Below are positions 48,846 to 57,893 of a stretch of DNA of 64,000 bases, piece after piece. Both the position numbers and the translations under genes were made by a program. This DNA comes from Myxococcales bacterium (GTDB lineage Bacteria; Myxococcota_A; Bradymonadia; UBA7976; UBA1532), in the NCBI GenBank assembly GCA_020633465.1, contig JACKDN010000005.1:62001-126000 (forward strand), in the 5' to 3' direction. The notes below the pieces were generated by a model. The model had not been told where the DNA came from, ran no database searches, and saw only the letters and a list, made by a program, of their open reading frames with translations. The stretch's first letter is position 1. Every line of letters starts with the position of its first letter.

Positions 48846-50174
48846 TCAGCGCAGGATGCCCTTCTGCCGCGCCTGCGCCACCCAGGCCGGGTACTCGGCG
48901 GTCATCAGGTCGTAGAGGCGGTCGGCGGCGATGGCGGTGGGATCCTCGACCTCGAAGAAGTCGGCGTTGTCGAGGAAGCGGCCGGACAGATCGTCGAGCT
49001 GCTCGAGGAAGCCGAAGCGGCCGCCGCCGATGCCGACGAACTGGAAGAAGACGGGGTAGCGCGCGGCCTCGCGCACGATGCGCTCGGCGTCGGCCTTGTC
49101 GAAGTTGTCGCCGTCGGTGACGAACAGCACGTAGACGGGCAGCGGGGCGCCCTGCGGGGGGTCGTTCCAGCGCGCCGTCACCTTCTCCTTGGTGCGGCCG
49201 AGGAAGCCCTTGGTCTCGGTGCGCTGCTCGGTGATGTAGCCATAGTGGGCCATCACCGCCTCGACCGCCGGGCCGTAGTTGGTGCCGCCCTCGTAGCCGG
49301 TCTCCTTCAGGATCCAGTCGGCCGCGCCCTCGAAGCGCTCGGGCACCAGCTCGCCCAGATCGTGCGCGCGCTTGCCGAAGGCGAAGACGTCGATGGCCGA
49401 GTTGTCGTCGAAGTTGATCGCCAGGCCCAGCACCTGCTCGATGACCGCCTGCACCGTGCCCTTGCTGAACATGCCGCTCATCGAGCCCGAGACGTCCATC
49501 ACCAGGGCCACCTGCGCGGTGTGGGCGTCCAGGTTGCGCTTCTCGAGCGACACGCGCGCCTGCTTGGCCAGGCTGACCAGCTTGGGCGCCTTCTTCTCGA
49601 GGTCGACCAGCTTCTTCTCGAGGCGCACGCGCGACGGCGCGGCCGGCGGCGGGGCGGCCTCGGCGGGCCCCTGATCCTCGTCGACCGCGACGCCGAAGTG
49701 CGTGGCCAGGGGCGCGAGGCCGCCCTCGAAGCCCTGCCCCACCGCGCGGAACTTCCACGCGCCGCCGCGGCGGTACAGCTCGGCGAGGATCAGCGCGGCC
49801 TCGCGGCCCCGCTCGGGCGCGTACCGCAGTTGACCCTCGACGCCGACCCGGACCTCCTGGGCCTCGTTGAACGCCGCGTCGCCGTGCACGGTGAGCGTGA
49901 ACGCCACCTTCTCCACCGCCGCGGGCAGACGCGACAGCGTCACGGCGAAGCGCGCCTGCCCGTCGCCGCCGGACAACGCGATCGCCCCGCTGGGGTGGGC
50001 CGGCTGGTTGTAGAAGACGAAGTCGTCCTCGCCGCGGACCCGACCGTTCTCGGCCAGCGCGAAGGCCGCCGCGTCGACGTCCAGGCCGCGGATCTTCGCC
50101 GGGGCCCAGTCGACCGTGACGACGACGGCGTCGCCTTCGATCGGGGCGTTGCCGCCGGACAGCAGTTCTCTCAT
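48846..50174 (-). CDS. TerD-domain / vWA-domain protein
   Basis: A 442-aa protein. I chose ATG 50174, preceded by GAGGGAG, because it begins the TerD domain 'MRELLSGGNAPIEGDAVVVTVDW' region. The TerD half (about 1-165) has the Asp-rich Ca-binding pattern and 'FNEAQEVRVGV'. A Lys/Leu-rich linker helix (about 185-215) leads to a von Willebrand A domain with MIDAS 'DVSGSM' (about 229-234), 'GGTNYGP' and 'VTDGDNFD'. This resembles TerF-type proteins of the Ter tellurite/phage-stress system, but no other ter gene is nearby. Confidence 0.9.
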   Translation of the reverse strand: MRELLSGGNAPIEGDAVVVTVDWAPAKIRGLDVDAAAFALAENGRVRGEDDFVFYNQPAHPSGAIALSGGDGQARFAVTLSRLPAAVEKVAFTLTVHGDAAFNEAQEVRVGVEGQLRYAPERGREAALILAELYRRGGAWKFRAVGQGFEGGLAPLATHFGVAVDEDQGPAEAAPPPAAPSRVRLEKKLVDLEKKAPKLVSLAKQARVSLEKRNLDAHTAQVALVMDVSGSMSGMFSKGTVQAVIEQVLGLAINFDDNSAIDVFAFGKRAHDLGELVPERFEGAADWILKETGYEGGTNYGPAVEAVMAHYGYITEQRTETKGFLGRTKEKVTARWNDPPQGAPLPVYVLFVTDGDNFDKADAERIVREAARYPVFFQFVGIGGGRFGFLEQLDDLSGRFLDNADFFEVEDPTAIAADRLYDLMTAEYPAWVAQARQKGILR

Positions 50175-50246
50175 GTCGCTCCCTCGGGGTGCCGTGAGCG
50201 TCGGCGGCGAGTATGCCGGGCGGCCGGAGGAGCGTCGAGGGGGGTC

Positions 50247-50282
50247 GACCACGACGACGACGACGTCTACGACGACGACGCC
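50247..50282. repeat. CGA-trinucleotide repeat
   Basis: An imperfect run of GAC/CGA triplets, broken once by GTCTAC, in the intergenic space upstream of the TerD gene. It is not in a coding frame. Confidence 0.6.
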
Positions 50283-50286
50283 TCGA

Positions 50287-50318
50287 GGCTTCGCCCCTTC
50301 GGCTCAGGGGGCGAAGCC
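50287..50318 (-). terminator. Hairpin overlapping 3' end of IgGFc-like gene
   Basis: GGCTTCGCCCC pairs with GGGGCGAAGCC over an 11-bp stem. It includes the last codons and stop of the minus-strand IgGFc-binding-like gene. There is no T-run. Confidence 0.5.
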
Positions 50319-52550
50319 GGCGCTGGTGGCGAAGCTGACGAAGCGATCGAAGCCGTAGACGACGGCGCCGAAGGGGGCGTCGCCCTCCAGGCGGTGCGGA
50401 CCCGGATCGAGGGCGACGTGCTTCACGACGTAGTCGGTGCCCGGCACGGCCATCTCGCCGGCCAGGCGCACCGCGACGCCGTCGAGGGTCAGCCGCGCGC
50501 CCTCGGGCGCCACGACGGTCACGCGCCGGATGGGGTAGAAGCCGGGCACGAACACGCTGTAGTCGGTGCGCCAGTCGGCCGGGGGCGTGGGGCGGAACAT
50601 CGACGGATCGCCCGCCGGCGCGTCGCCGACGTCCGCCCCGTCCGGCGCCGTCGAGAACGCGCCCGAGACGATGCCGATGACCTGCACGGCCGCCGTCGCG
50701 GTGAGCTGCGTGGGCGCGCGGACGCCGAGCTCGCAGTGGCCCGCGGCCGGGATGCGCCAGACGCCGCCGCCCTGGGCCGCGCAGCTCACGCCGCTGCCGC
50801 CCGCGCCCGTCCCGGTGACCTCGACGCCGCCGGTCAAGCGCAGATCGGTGCCGGCCGGGCCCGCGACCTTGTAGTAGACGCGCTCCTCGGGGTTGGCGGC
50901 CCCGCGCTCGGCCAGGCCGTGCAGCACCCAGGTCGTCTGCGCGGCCGCGTCGGGCGCCAGCGTGTCCTCGACGTGGTCGCAGGCCTGCAGGCCGTGCGGG
51001 TAGTAGGTGCAGGGGTGGGTCGCGATGACCGTCACCGGCGCGGTGGCCGAGACGCGCGTGCCGGTCAGATCGTGCTGCGCGGTGTCGCCGAAGAAGTCGT
51101 CGATGGTCACCGCGTGCATCAGCAGCGCCTCGCCGGCGCCGAGGGCCACGTCGAAGCGCCCGGCGGCGCCCACCGCCTCGTCGGGATCGGCCGCCAGCCG
51201 CACGCCCGCGGGCACGGTCACCGTCACGGTGGCCGGCTCGAGCCCGCCGATGACCGCCATGCCGGCCGGCACCGGGTTGCCGAACTGCTGCTGCCAGCCC
51301 GGCGGGCCGACCATGGTGTACGTGCGCCCCCAGGCGGGCTCCGGCCACATCAAGCGGGCGTCGTTGCTGAAGCTGTAGTTGCAGCAATACGGGTCGAACC
51401 ACCAGGCCGCGACCGCGCGATCCGAGGTCAGCCGGCGCACGTCGCCGACGACGGTCGAGGCGGCGTCGTCCCGCGCCGTCGCCGGCAACAGCAGCACCGC
51501 GACGCCGCCGGCCGGCACCTCGAGGGCGTCGGCGGCCAGCAGATCCTGCGTCACCACCTGACCGCCGGCGTCTTGCACGTGCGAGCGCACCGTCTCGGCG
51601 ACGACGCCCTCGACGCCGATGTCCGGGGGCACGGCGACGGTGACCTCGTCGATCAGCTCGCTCAGGCCGCCGCCGACGTCGCGCAGCGTGAGGCGCACGC
51701 GGGCCAGGCTGGGGTTGACCACGACCAGCGCCTGGGGCGCGTCGGGCGTCGTGCCCCCTTCGCCGTCGTAGACGACGTTGGCCATCTGCGTGGTGGAGAA
51801 GGCGCAGCCGTAGTGGCCGCCGGCGCCGGGGCAGTCGGCCTGCGGCGTCACGCAGCGGCCCACCTGGCACACCTCGGCGCCGCGGCAGGCGCCGGCCGGG
51901 CGCCACTGGCCGTTGGCGTCGCAGCCCTCGCGGGCCTGCGGCTGACCGTCGACGCAGCGCAGGGTGTCGGGGACGCAGACCGGACCGCCCGCGTCGGGAT
52001 CCGGAGCGGCGTCGGGGTCGACGAACGCGTCCGCCTCGACGAACGCGTCCCGCTCGACGAACGCGTCCCGCTCGACGAACGCGTCCTCGCGAGGGGCGCC
52101 CCGATCCGGCCGCGGCGCGGCGTCGCTCGGCCGGCCGCCGTCTTCGTCGATCGTGGCGTCGCGCCCGGGCCCAGCGTCGTCGGCGACGCCCGCGTCGCGC
52201 TGGCGGCCGGCGTCAGCGCCGGCGTCGCGCCGGACCGTCGCGTCCGCGCCGCCGTCCCCCGGCGGGTCGAAGGGCCCGGCGTCGCCGCAGGCGCAGGCGC
52301 CGTAGGTGCCGTCATCGGCGCAGGTCTGCGTGCCGTTCGGCGCGCCGGGACAGGCGCAGGCCACGACATCGCCCGGCGTGCAGCTCGAGGGCACCGCGCA
52401 GGCGTTCGCGACGCACACCGTGCCCTGCACGCAGTCGGCGGTGCGCAGGCACGACTCGCCGACGTTCGACAGCCGGCCGCCGCCGCCCCCGCCGCCCAGG
52501 CAGCCGGCCAACGCGACGCCCAGGCCCAGCACCCATCCCCCGCGCAGCAT
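50304..52550 (-). CDS. IgGFc-binding-domain-like lipoprotein
   Basis: A 748-aa protein whose ATG 52550 overlaps the upstream stop (TGATG). The lipobox is GVALAGC. It has a Gly run, Cys-rich N-terminal blocks (about 28-95), an Asp/Ala linker containing four 'DAFVE'-type repeats, another Cys block (about 195-250), and a large beta-rich domain (about 255-745). The latter carries 'SFSNDARLMWPEPAWGRTYTMVG', 'VTVIATHPC', 'DHVEDTLAP' and 'YSVFVPGFYP', typical of the IgGFc-binding N-terminal domain family (named for FCGBP; widespread in myxobacterial surface proteins). It probably functions as an adhesin or binding protein. Confidence 0.85.
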   Translation of the reverse strand: MLRGGWVLGLGVALAGCLGGGGGGGRLSNVGESCLRTADCVQGTVCVANACAVPSSCTPGDVVACACPGAPNGTQTCADDGTYGACACGDAGPFDPPGDGGADATVRRDAGADAGRQRDAGVADDAGPGRDATIDEDGGRPSDAAPRPDRGAPREDAFVERDAFVERDAFVEADAFVDPDAAPDPDAGGPVCVPDTLRCVDGQPQAREGCDANGQWRPAGACRGAEVCQVGRCVTPQADCPGAGGHYGCAFSTTQMANVVYDGEGGTTPDAPQALVVVNPSLARVRLTLRDVGGGLSELIDEVTVAVPPDIGVEGVVAETVRSHVQDAGGQVVTQDLLAADALEVPAGGVAVLLLPATARDDAASTVVGDVRRLTSDRAVAAWWFDPYCCNYSFSNDARLMWPEPAWGRTYTMVGPPGWQQQFGNPVPAGMAVIGGLEPATVTVTVPAGVRLAADPDEAVGAAGRFDVALGAGEALLMHAVTIDDFFGDTAQHDLTGTRVSATAPVTVIATHPCTYYPHGLQACDHVEDTLAPDAAAQTTWVLHGLAERGAANPEERVYYKVAGPAGTDLRLTGGVEVTGTGAGGSGVSCAAQGGGVWRIPAAGHCELGVRAPTQLTATAAVQVIGIVSGAFSTAPDGADVGDAPAGDPSMFRPTPPADWRTDYSVFVPGFYPIRRVTVVAPEGARLTLDGVAVRLAGEMAVPGTDYVVKHVALDPGPHRLEGDAPFGAVVYGFDRFVSFATSAGFAP
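52020..52091. repeat. Four tandem 18-nt coding repeats
   Basis: Four consecutive copies of GACGAACGCGTCCCGCTC (minor variants) encode repeated Asp-Ala-Phe-Val-Glu units in the linker of the IgGFc-like lipoprotein. Confidence 0.85.
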
Positions 52551-52972
52551 CAGCCCCGGTCCTTCAGCGCCACCAGGCGCCCGCAGTCGATCTCGGCCAA
52601 CACGTCGGCCTCGGCGATCTTGGCGTAGGGCGGCCCGCCCTCGGGCCGCGCGGCCACCAGGTGGCGCGCCTCGCCCGGCGTCGTGGGCCGCGACTCGACG
52701 CCGACGACCTCCCACTCCCCGTCGAGGTCGGGCCCGCAGTCGCGCATCTCGAAGCGGTCGCCGGGCACGAAGCCGGCGATCTGCGCGTCGGGATCGCGCG
52801 CCCAGCGCTGCGGCGTCGTCGAGACGGCCTCGGCCGCCTTCTCGGACACGGCCTGCCGCGCCTCGCGCGTCCGCACGCGTCGAGCCGCCTCGAGCTTCTC
52901 GGCGGCCGCCTTCTTCTCTTCGTCCGTCGTCTTCTTCTGGTGGTCGTCCACCAGGTCGTCGAGCAGCGACAT
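52550..52972 (-). CDS. Small cytoplasmic protein, unknown
   Basis: A 140-aa protein with no signal peptide. The N-terminal half is a charged helix (MSLLDDLVDDHQKK, then Lys/Glu/Ala-rich to about residue 50). The second half is beta-rich, with 'GFVPGDRFEMRDCGPDLDGEWEVVGVESRP' around two Cys. The stop overlaps the IgGFc-like lipoprotein start (TGATG), so the two are translationally coupled even though one is cytoplasmic and the other exported. No family is recognised. Confidence 0.75.
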   Translation of the reverse strand: MSLLDDLVDDHQKKTTDEEKKAAAEKLEAARRVRTREARQAVSEKAAEAVSTTPQRWARDPDAQIAGFVPGDRFEMRDCGPDLDGEWEVVGVESRPTTPGEARHLVAARPEGGPPYAKIAEADVLAEIDCGRLVALKDRG

Positions 52973-53109
52973 CTGAGCCCTCCCACGAGACCGCGGCGCA
53001 TCCTATCAGACGCCCGCGGACCGACGCGCCGCATCGTTGCGCGGGCGCGCCGGACGGCTTACGGTGGCCCTTCGGGTCGTCCCACGGCCCGTCTGCGGGG
53101 GAGATGACG

Positions 53110-54441
53110 ATGACCCAGGTGCCGCTCGAGCGCAGCGAGAACACGTTCGGCGACTTCAAGCCGGCCTACAACGAAGCGCAGGCCTTCGCCGAGGCGAACC
53201 GCTGCCTCTATTGCAGCGACGCGCCCTGCATCAAGGCGTGCCCCACCTCGATCGACATCCCGGAGTTCATCCGGAAGATCGCCACCGGCAACATCAAGGG
53301 CTCGGCCCGCACCATCTTCGAGGCCAACATCCTCGGGATGAGCTGCGCGCGGGTGTGCCCGGTCGAGACGCTGTGCGTGGGCGACTGCGTGTACAACGAG
53401 CTCGACGCGCCGCCCATCCAGATCGGCAAGCTGCAGCGGTACAGCACCGACATCGCGTACGCCGAGGGCTGGCGGTTCTTCGAGGCCGCGCCCGACAGCG
53501 GCAAGCGCGTGGCGCTCATCGGCGCCGGGCCGGCGTCGCTGGCCTGCGCGCACATGCTGCGGCGGCACGGCCACGCGTGCACGATCTTCGAGAAGCGCGA
53601 CGTGATCGGCGGGCTGAACACCACCGGCGTGGCGCCCTACAAGATGAAGGCCGATCGCAGCGCCGACGAGGTCGACTGGATCCTCGGCATCGGCGGCGTC
53701 GAGGTGCGCACGGGCGTCGAGGTGGGCGCCGACGTCACCTTCGAAGAGCTCGAGCGCGACTACGACGCGGTGTTCGTGGGCTTCGGGCTGGGGCCGGACG
53801 GCTGGCTGCACGCCGAGGGCGAGGATCTCGCCGGCGTCGAGGGCGCCGTCGAGTTCATCGAGCGCATGAAGCTGGGCCCGGTCGACCTGTCGCACGTGAA
53901 GCGCGCGGTGGTGCTGGGCGGCGGCAACACGGCCATCGACGCCGCGCGCGAGCTGGCCGGGCTGGGCGTGCCGCACGTCGCCATGGTGTACCGCGGCGAC
54001 GAGGACGTGATGAGCGGCTACGCCCACGAGTGGAAGGCCGCCAAGCAGGAGAGCTGCATCGGCGTCTGGCGCACGCAGCCCATCGGGTTCGTCGGCGCGG
54101 GCGGCCGGGTCACCGGGGTCAAGGTGACCAAGGTGGACGCCGCCAAGCAGCCCATCGCGGGCAGCGAGCACGTCGTCGACGCCGATCTGGTGCTGCTGGC
54201 CATCGGCCAGGGCAAGCTGGGGGCGCTGCTCGGCGGCCTCGAGGACATCGAAGTGGAGAAGGGGCGCCTGGTGGTCGACGCGAACCAGCACCTGGGTCGC
54301 ACCGGCTGGTACGCCGGCGGCGACGCGACGAACGGCGGCAAGGAGGTCGTCAACGCGGCCGCCGAGGGCAAGACGGCGGCCATCGCCATCGACGCCTGGC
54401 TGAACGACGGCCACAGCCTGCGGGGAGGCCAGCATGCCTGA
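53110..54441 (+). CDS. preT: NAD-dependent dihydropyrimidine dehydrogenase subunit PreT
   Basis: PreT passes electrons from NAD(P)H through FAD and Fe-S clusters to PreA, which reduces uracil/thymine. The start ATG 53110 has GGGGAG at 6 nt; ATG 53104 directly abuts that Shine-Dalgarno. The 443-aa protein has the Fe-S N-terminal domain with Cys at 32, 35, 40, 44, 79, 83, 89 and 93. FAD-binding 'GAGPAS' (138-143) and 'KRDVIGGLNTTG' follow, then NAD(P)-binding 'LGGGNTAIDAA' (about 270-280) and a terminal 'GDATNGGKEVVNAAAEGK' FAD segment. It overlaps preA by 8 nt. Confidence 0.94.
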   Translation: MTQVPLERSENTFGDFKPAYNEAQAFAEANRCLYCSDAPCIKACPTSIDIPEFIRKIATGNIKGSARTIFEANILGMSCARVCPVETLCVGDCVYNELDAPPIQIGKLQRYSTDIAYAEGWRFFEAAPDSGKRVALIGAGPASLACAHMLRRHGHACTIFEKRDVIGGLNTTGVAPYKMKADRSADEVDWILGIGGVEVRTGVEVGADVTFEELERDYDAVFVGFGLGPDGWLHAEGEDLAGVEGAVEFIERMKLGPVDLSHVKRAVVLGGGNTAIDAARELAGLGVPHVAMVYRGDEDVMSGYAHEWKAAKQESCIGVWRTQPIGFVGAGGRVTGVKVTKVDAAKQPIAGSEHVVDADLVLLAIGQGKLGALLGGLEDIEVEKGRLVVDANQHLGRTGWYAGGDATNGGKEVVNAAAEGKTAAIAIDAWLNDGHSLRGGQHA

Positions 54442-55702
54442 TCTGCGCGCGAACATCGCCGGCATCCGGTCGCCCAACCCGTTCTGGCTGGCGTCGGCGC
54501 CGCCGGCCAACTCGGGCGAGCAGATCATGCGCGCCTTCGACGCGGGTTGGGGCGGGGCGGTCTGGAAGACGCTCGGCACGCCCATCCAGAACGTGTCGAG
54601 CCGCTTCGGGGCGGTGCACCACCGGGGCACGCGGGGGGTGGGCTTCAACAACATCGAGCTCATCACCGACCGCCCGCTCGAGGTGAACTTCAAGGAGATC
54701 TACGAGGTCAAGAAGCGCTTCCCCGAGCACGCCGTCGTCGCCTCGCTGATGGTCGAGACCGAGGACGAGTGGAAGGACATCATCAAGCGCAGCATCGACG
54801 CCGGCGCGGACGGGCTGGAGCTGAACTTCGGCTGCCCGCACGGCATGTGCGAGCGCGGGATGGGGTCGGCCGTGGGGCAGGAGCCCCGGGTCAACGAGCG
54901 CATCACCTCGTGGGCGGTGCAGTACAGCACGGTGCCGGTGCTGGTGAAGCTGACGCCCAACGTCGGTGACATCGTGCCGCACGGCATGGCGGCGCAGCGC
55001 GGCGGCGCGCACGGCGTGAGCCTGATCAACACGATCAAGTCGATCATCGGGGTCGACATCGATCGGTTCGTGCCCGAGCCCCGGGTGCACGATCAGTCGA
55101 CCAACGGCGGGTACTGCGGGGCCGCGGTGCGGCCCATCGCGCTGCACATGGTGGCGGCGCTGGCGCGCGACAAGGCCTTCCAGCTGCCGATCAGCGGCAT
55201 CGGCGGCATCACCAACTGGCGCGACGCCGTGGAGTTCCTGCTCTTGGGGTCGAGCACGGTGCAGGTGTGCACCGAGGTCATGCTGCGCGGCTATCGCATC
55301 GTCGAGGACATGATCGAGGGCCTCGAGGAGTACATGCGCGGGCACGGCTTCGAGACGCTCGACGACCTCGTCGGCAAGGCCATCCCCAGCTACTCCGAGT
55401 GGGGCGACCTGGACCTCAACTACGAGACCATCGCGAAGATCGACGCCGAGAAGTGCATCGGCTGCCAGCTGTGCGTGGTGGCCTGCCACGACGGGGCGCA
55501 CCAGTGCATCCACCCGCGGGCCGACACGCGGGTGCCGATGGTCGACGAGGACGAGTGCGTCGGGTGCAACCTGTGCCAGATCGTGTGCCCGGTGCCCGAC
55601 TGCATCAGCATGGTCGAGGTGGACAACGGCTTCTCGCCGGCCACCTGGAACGAGCACGTGTACGAGGGCGCGGCGCTGCGGCCGAAGAAGGGCGCGCACT
55701 GA
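54434..55702 (+). CDS. preA: NAD-dependent dihydropyrimidine dehydrogenase subunit PreA
   Basis: The catalytic subunit: an FMN TIM barrel of the dihydroorotate-dehydrogenase type plus a C-terminal 2[4Fe-4S] ferredoxin domain. It is 422 aa. Barrel landmarks are 'NPFWLASAPPANSG' (15-28), 'ELNFGCPHGMCERGMG' (129-144) and 'PISGIGGITNW'. The ferredoxin part has 'CIGCQLCVVAC' (about 340-350) and 'CVGCNLCQIVCPVPDC' (about 375-390). With PreT it reduces pyrimidines to 5,6-dihydropyrimidines, the first step of reductive pyrimidine catabolism. No dihydropyrimidinase or beta-ureidopropionase gene follows within the window. Confidence 0.94.
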   Translation: MPDLRANIAGIRSPNPFWLASAPPANSGEQIMRAFDAGWGGAVWKTLGTPIQNVSSRFGAVHHRGTRGVGFNNIELITDRPLEVNFKEIYEVKKRFPEHAVVASLMVETEDEWKDIIKRSIDAGADGLELNFGCPHGMCERGMGSAVGQEPRVNERITSWAVQYSTVPVLVKLTPNVGDIVPHGMAAQRGGAHGVSLINTIKSIIGVDIDRFVPEPRVHDQSTNGGYCGAAVRPIALHMVAALARDKAFQLPISGIGGITNWRDAVEFLLLGSSTVQVCTEVMLRGYRIVEDMIEGLEEYMRGHGFETLDDLVGKAIPSYSEWGDLDLNYETIAKIDAEKCIGCQLCVVACHDGAHQCIHPRADTRVPMVDEDECVGCNLCQIVCPVPDCISMVEVDNGFSPATWNEHVYEGAALRPKKGAH

Positions 55703-55778
55703 CGCGGGACCGACACCCGGGCAGACCCCAACGCGGCACCTGCGGGCAGGCAGGCGCCCGGCGCTTCGAGGGCGGTCG

Positions 55779-56267
55779 ATGCAGCGACGCCTGGTGCTGA
55801 TGCGACACGCGAAGAGCTCGTGGGCCAACAGCCTGCTGAGCGATCACGACCGCCCGCTGAACGACCGCGGCCAGCGCGAGGCGCCGGTGATGGGCGCGCG
55901 GCTGGTCGAGGCCGGGTGGGTGCCCCAGGTGGTGGTGTCGAGCGACAGCCAGCGCACGCGCGAGACCTGGGAGGGGCTGTGCGAGCACCTGCCCGCCGAC
56001 CTCGAGCCGACCTTCACCGGCGCGCTGTACCTGGCCGGGCCGCCGGCCGTGCAGCAGGCGCTGCGCGGGCTGGACGACGCCGTCGAGACCGTGATGCTGC
56101 TGGGGCACAACCCCGGGTTCAGCATGGCGGTGCACTGGCTGTCGGGCGTCGAGGTGGACCTGAAGACCGCCCACGCCGCGTTGTTGACCATCGACGCGCC
56201 CGACTGGGCGGCCGCGGCCAAAGCGGCGCGCGGGTGGACGCTGGTGGACGTGCTGACGCCGCACTGA
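55779..56267 (+). CDS. sixA: Phosphohistidine phosphatase SixA-like
   Basis: A 162-aa histidine-phosphatase-superfamily protein. The catalytic motif 'RHAKSSW' (His10) near the N-terminus, 'SSDSQRTRETW' (about 54-64) and 'LLGHNPG' (107-113, second His) match SixA. SixA removes phosphate from phosphohistidine in Hpt or PTS proteins. It lies 76 nt after preA on the same strand but with no functional link. It converges on the zinc metallopeptidase gene 12 nt downstream. Confidence 0.92.
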   Translation: MQRRLVLMRHAKSSWANSLLSDHDRPLNDRGQREAPVMGARLVEAGWVPQVVVSSDSQRTRETWEGLCEHLPADLEPTFTGALYLAGPPAVQQALRGLDDAVETVMLLGHNPGFSMAVHWLSGVEVDLKTAHAALLTIDAPDWAAAAKAARGWTLVDVLTPH

Positions 56268-56279
56268 GCAGCGGGCGCC

Positions 56280-56972
56280 TCAGTCGTCGCTGCGGCCCAG
56301 CATGCCCGCGCGCAGCATGAAGTACAGCAGCTGCAGCACCGCGGTGACGGCGGCGGCGACGTAGGTGGCCGCCGCGGCGGTGAGCACCGCGTTGACGCCC
56401 GCGGACTCCTGCCGGTCGAGGAAGCCACCGGCGGCCAGGGCGCGCTTGGCGCGGTTCGAGGCGTCGATCTCGACCGGCAGCGTGACCAGGGTGAACGCGA
56501 CGAAGCCGGCGAACAGCAGAACGCCGATTTTGGCGACGCCCGAGAGGCCGACGGCCGCGCCGATGATCACCATCCACACGCCGATGTTGGTGCCGATGTT
56601 GGCCAGGGGCACCACCGCCTGGCGGATGCGCATCGGGCCGTAGCCCACCTTGTCCTGAATGGCGTGGCCCACCTCGTGGGCGGCGATGCCGGCGGCCGCC
56701 ACCGAGTGGCCGTGGTAGTTGTCGGGGCTGAGGCGCAGCACCTTGTGCGTCGGATCGTAGTGATCGCTCAGGAAGCCCTCGACCTGCTCGATGCGCACGT
56801 CGCGGATGCCCTCGACGTCGAGGATGGCCTGCGCCACGTCGCGCCCGGTGATGCCGCGGCGCAGCGCCACCTGCTTCCACTTGCCCACCGACGCCTTGAC
56901 CCAGGCCTGCGCGCCGAGGCTGAGCACCAGCCCGACGCCCATGATGACCAGGTACAGGGGATCGAAGAACAT
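56280..56972 (-). CDS. Membrane zinc metallopeptidase (YugP-like)
   Basis: A 230-aa integral membrane protein with an N-terminal TM (5-26), the metallopeptidase motif 'AAHEVGHAIQ' (His99, Glu100, His103), then two or three TM helices (about 120-170 and 200-222). 'LPVEIDASNRAK' is the conserved segment holding the probable third metal ligand. This is the neutral zinc metallopeptidase family PF04298 (YugP), of unknown substrate, thought to act in membrane protein quality control. ATG 56972 has GGAGGAGAGG just upstream. Confidence 0.92.
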   Translation of the reverse strand: MFFDPLYLVIMGVGLVLSLGAQAWVKASVGKWKQVALRRGITGRDVAQAILDVEGIRDVRIEQVEGFLSDHYDPTHKVLRLSPDNYHGHSVAAAGIAAHEVGHAIQDKVGYGPMRIRQAVVPLANIGTNIGVWMVIIGAAVGLSGVAKIGVLLFAGFVAFTLVTLPVEIDASNRAKRALAAGGFLDRQESAGVNAVLTAAAATYVAAAVTAVLQLLYFMLRAGMLGRSDD

Positions 56973-57101
56973 GACCTCTCCTCCTCTTTGGACCGCGAGA
57001 CCATGGACACCGGCGGAGCCGCGTCAACGCGCCGGCGCCGTTGACAGCAGACGCCCGACGGGCTCCGATGGCCGCGCGCCCCCTGCCCCGCTGGAGGTCC
57101 C

Positions 57102-57794
57102 GTGCGCCGCCTGACCGTGCTGTTGCTGTTGTCGTTGCCCGGCCTCGTCCACGCGCGCCCGGGGCCGCGCCCGTCACCCGCCGACGACGCCCTGACGTTC
57201 GAGGCCGCCGGGGTGCACCCGCGCACCTTCCGCCGCTACGGCGAGCCCGTGCTGCTCGACCGGGCGCCCGCCCGCGAGGCGGTGACGGCGCTGAAGGCCG
57301 AGCTGGCGACGCTCGACCGCATGCTGGAGTTGGTGCGCGACCGCCGCGAGCGCAAGGCGTTGAAGGAGCAGCTCGCCGGCGCGCAGGCGAAGCTCGAGGC
57401 GCTCGAGGCCGCCCTGCGGGCCGCGCCGCCCGTCCAGCGGGCCGAGCGCCGCCACGTCGAGAAGCACATCGTCGTCACCGAGGCGCCGCCCCCCAGCGAG
57501 CCCCCGCTCGAGCCCGCCACCGGCGCCGAGATGGCCCGCATCGAGCAGTCGCTGCGCGACGCCAGCTTCCGCGACGACAAGCTGCGCGTCATCCGCGCCG
57601 CCGCCCGCGAGCACCACTTCAGCACCGCCCAGGCCCGCACCCTCACCGAGACCCTCAGCTTCGGCAAGGATCGCGTCGAGGCCCTCGCCCTGCTGCACCC
57701 CCGCCTCATCGACCCCGAGAACTTCCACACCCTGTTCAGCCTGCTCGCCCACACCAGCGATCGCGCCGCCCTCGAGAAGCGCCTCGGCCTCTGA
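57102..57794 (+). CDS. DUF4476-domain secreted protein
   Basis: GTG 57102, with GGAGG 4 nt upstream, starts a signal peptide (MRRLTVLLLLSLPGLVHA) in a 230-aa protein. A coiled-coil middle (about 60-115, 'LKEQLAGAQAKLEALEAAL') leads to a C-terminal DUF4476 domain (about 140-228). There 'FRDDKLRVIRAAAREHHFS', 'LTETLSFGKDRVEALALLHPRL' and 'FHTLFSLLAHTSDR' are the recognisable segments. Domain function is unknown. A doublet of short repeats follows its stop at once. Confidence 0.85.
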   Translation: MRRLTVLLLLSLPGLVHARPGPRPSPADDALTFEAAGVHPRTFRRYGEPVLLDRAPAREAVTALKAELATLDRMLELVRDRRERKALKEQLAGAQAKLEALEAALRAAPPVQRAERRHVEKHIVVTEAPPPSEPPLEPATGAEMARIEQSLRDASFRDDKLRVIRAAAREHHFSTAQARTLTETLSFGKDRVEALALLHPRLIDPENFHTLFSLLAHTSDRAALEKRLGL

Positions 57795-57800
57795 TCCTCC

Positions 57801-57856
57801 GGGGTCGTGCCAAACTATCAACCGAACCGTACACTTCTTTCACTTTTTGCCCGGCC
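57801..57856 (-). repeat. Intergenic repeat family, copy 1
   Basis: A 56-nt element (minus-strand sense begins GGCCGGGCAAAAAGTG and ends TGGCACGACCCC). It is AT-richer than its surroundings and nearly identical to copy 2, with one mismatch. It lies right after the DUF4476 stop. Confidence 0.85.
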
Positions 57857-57893
57857 AGCCCCTCCGTCCCGGTTCGCTCACGAGCCGCCCTCG

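Noticed and set aside
57801..57856. Sigma-54 -24 element (TGGCACG) inside the repeat element
   Set aside because: The required GC/TTGC element 4-5 nt downstream is absent in all four copies.
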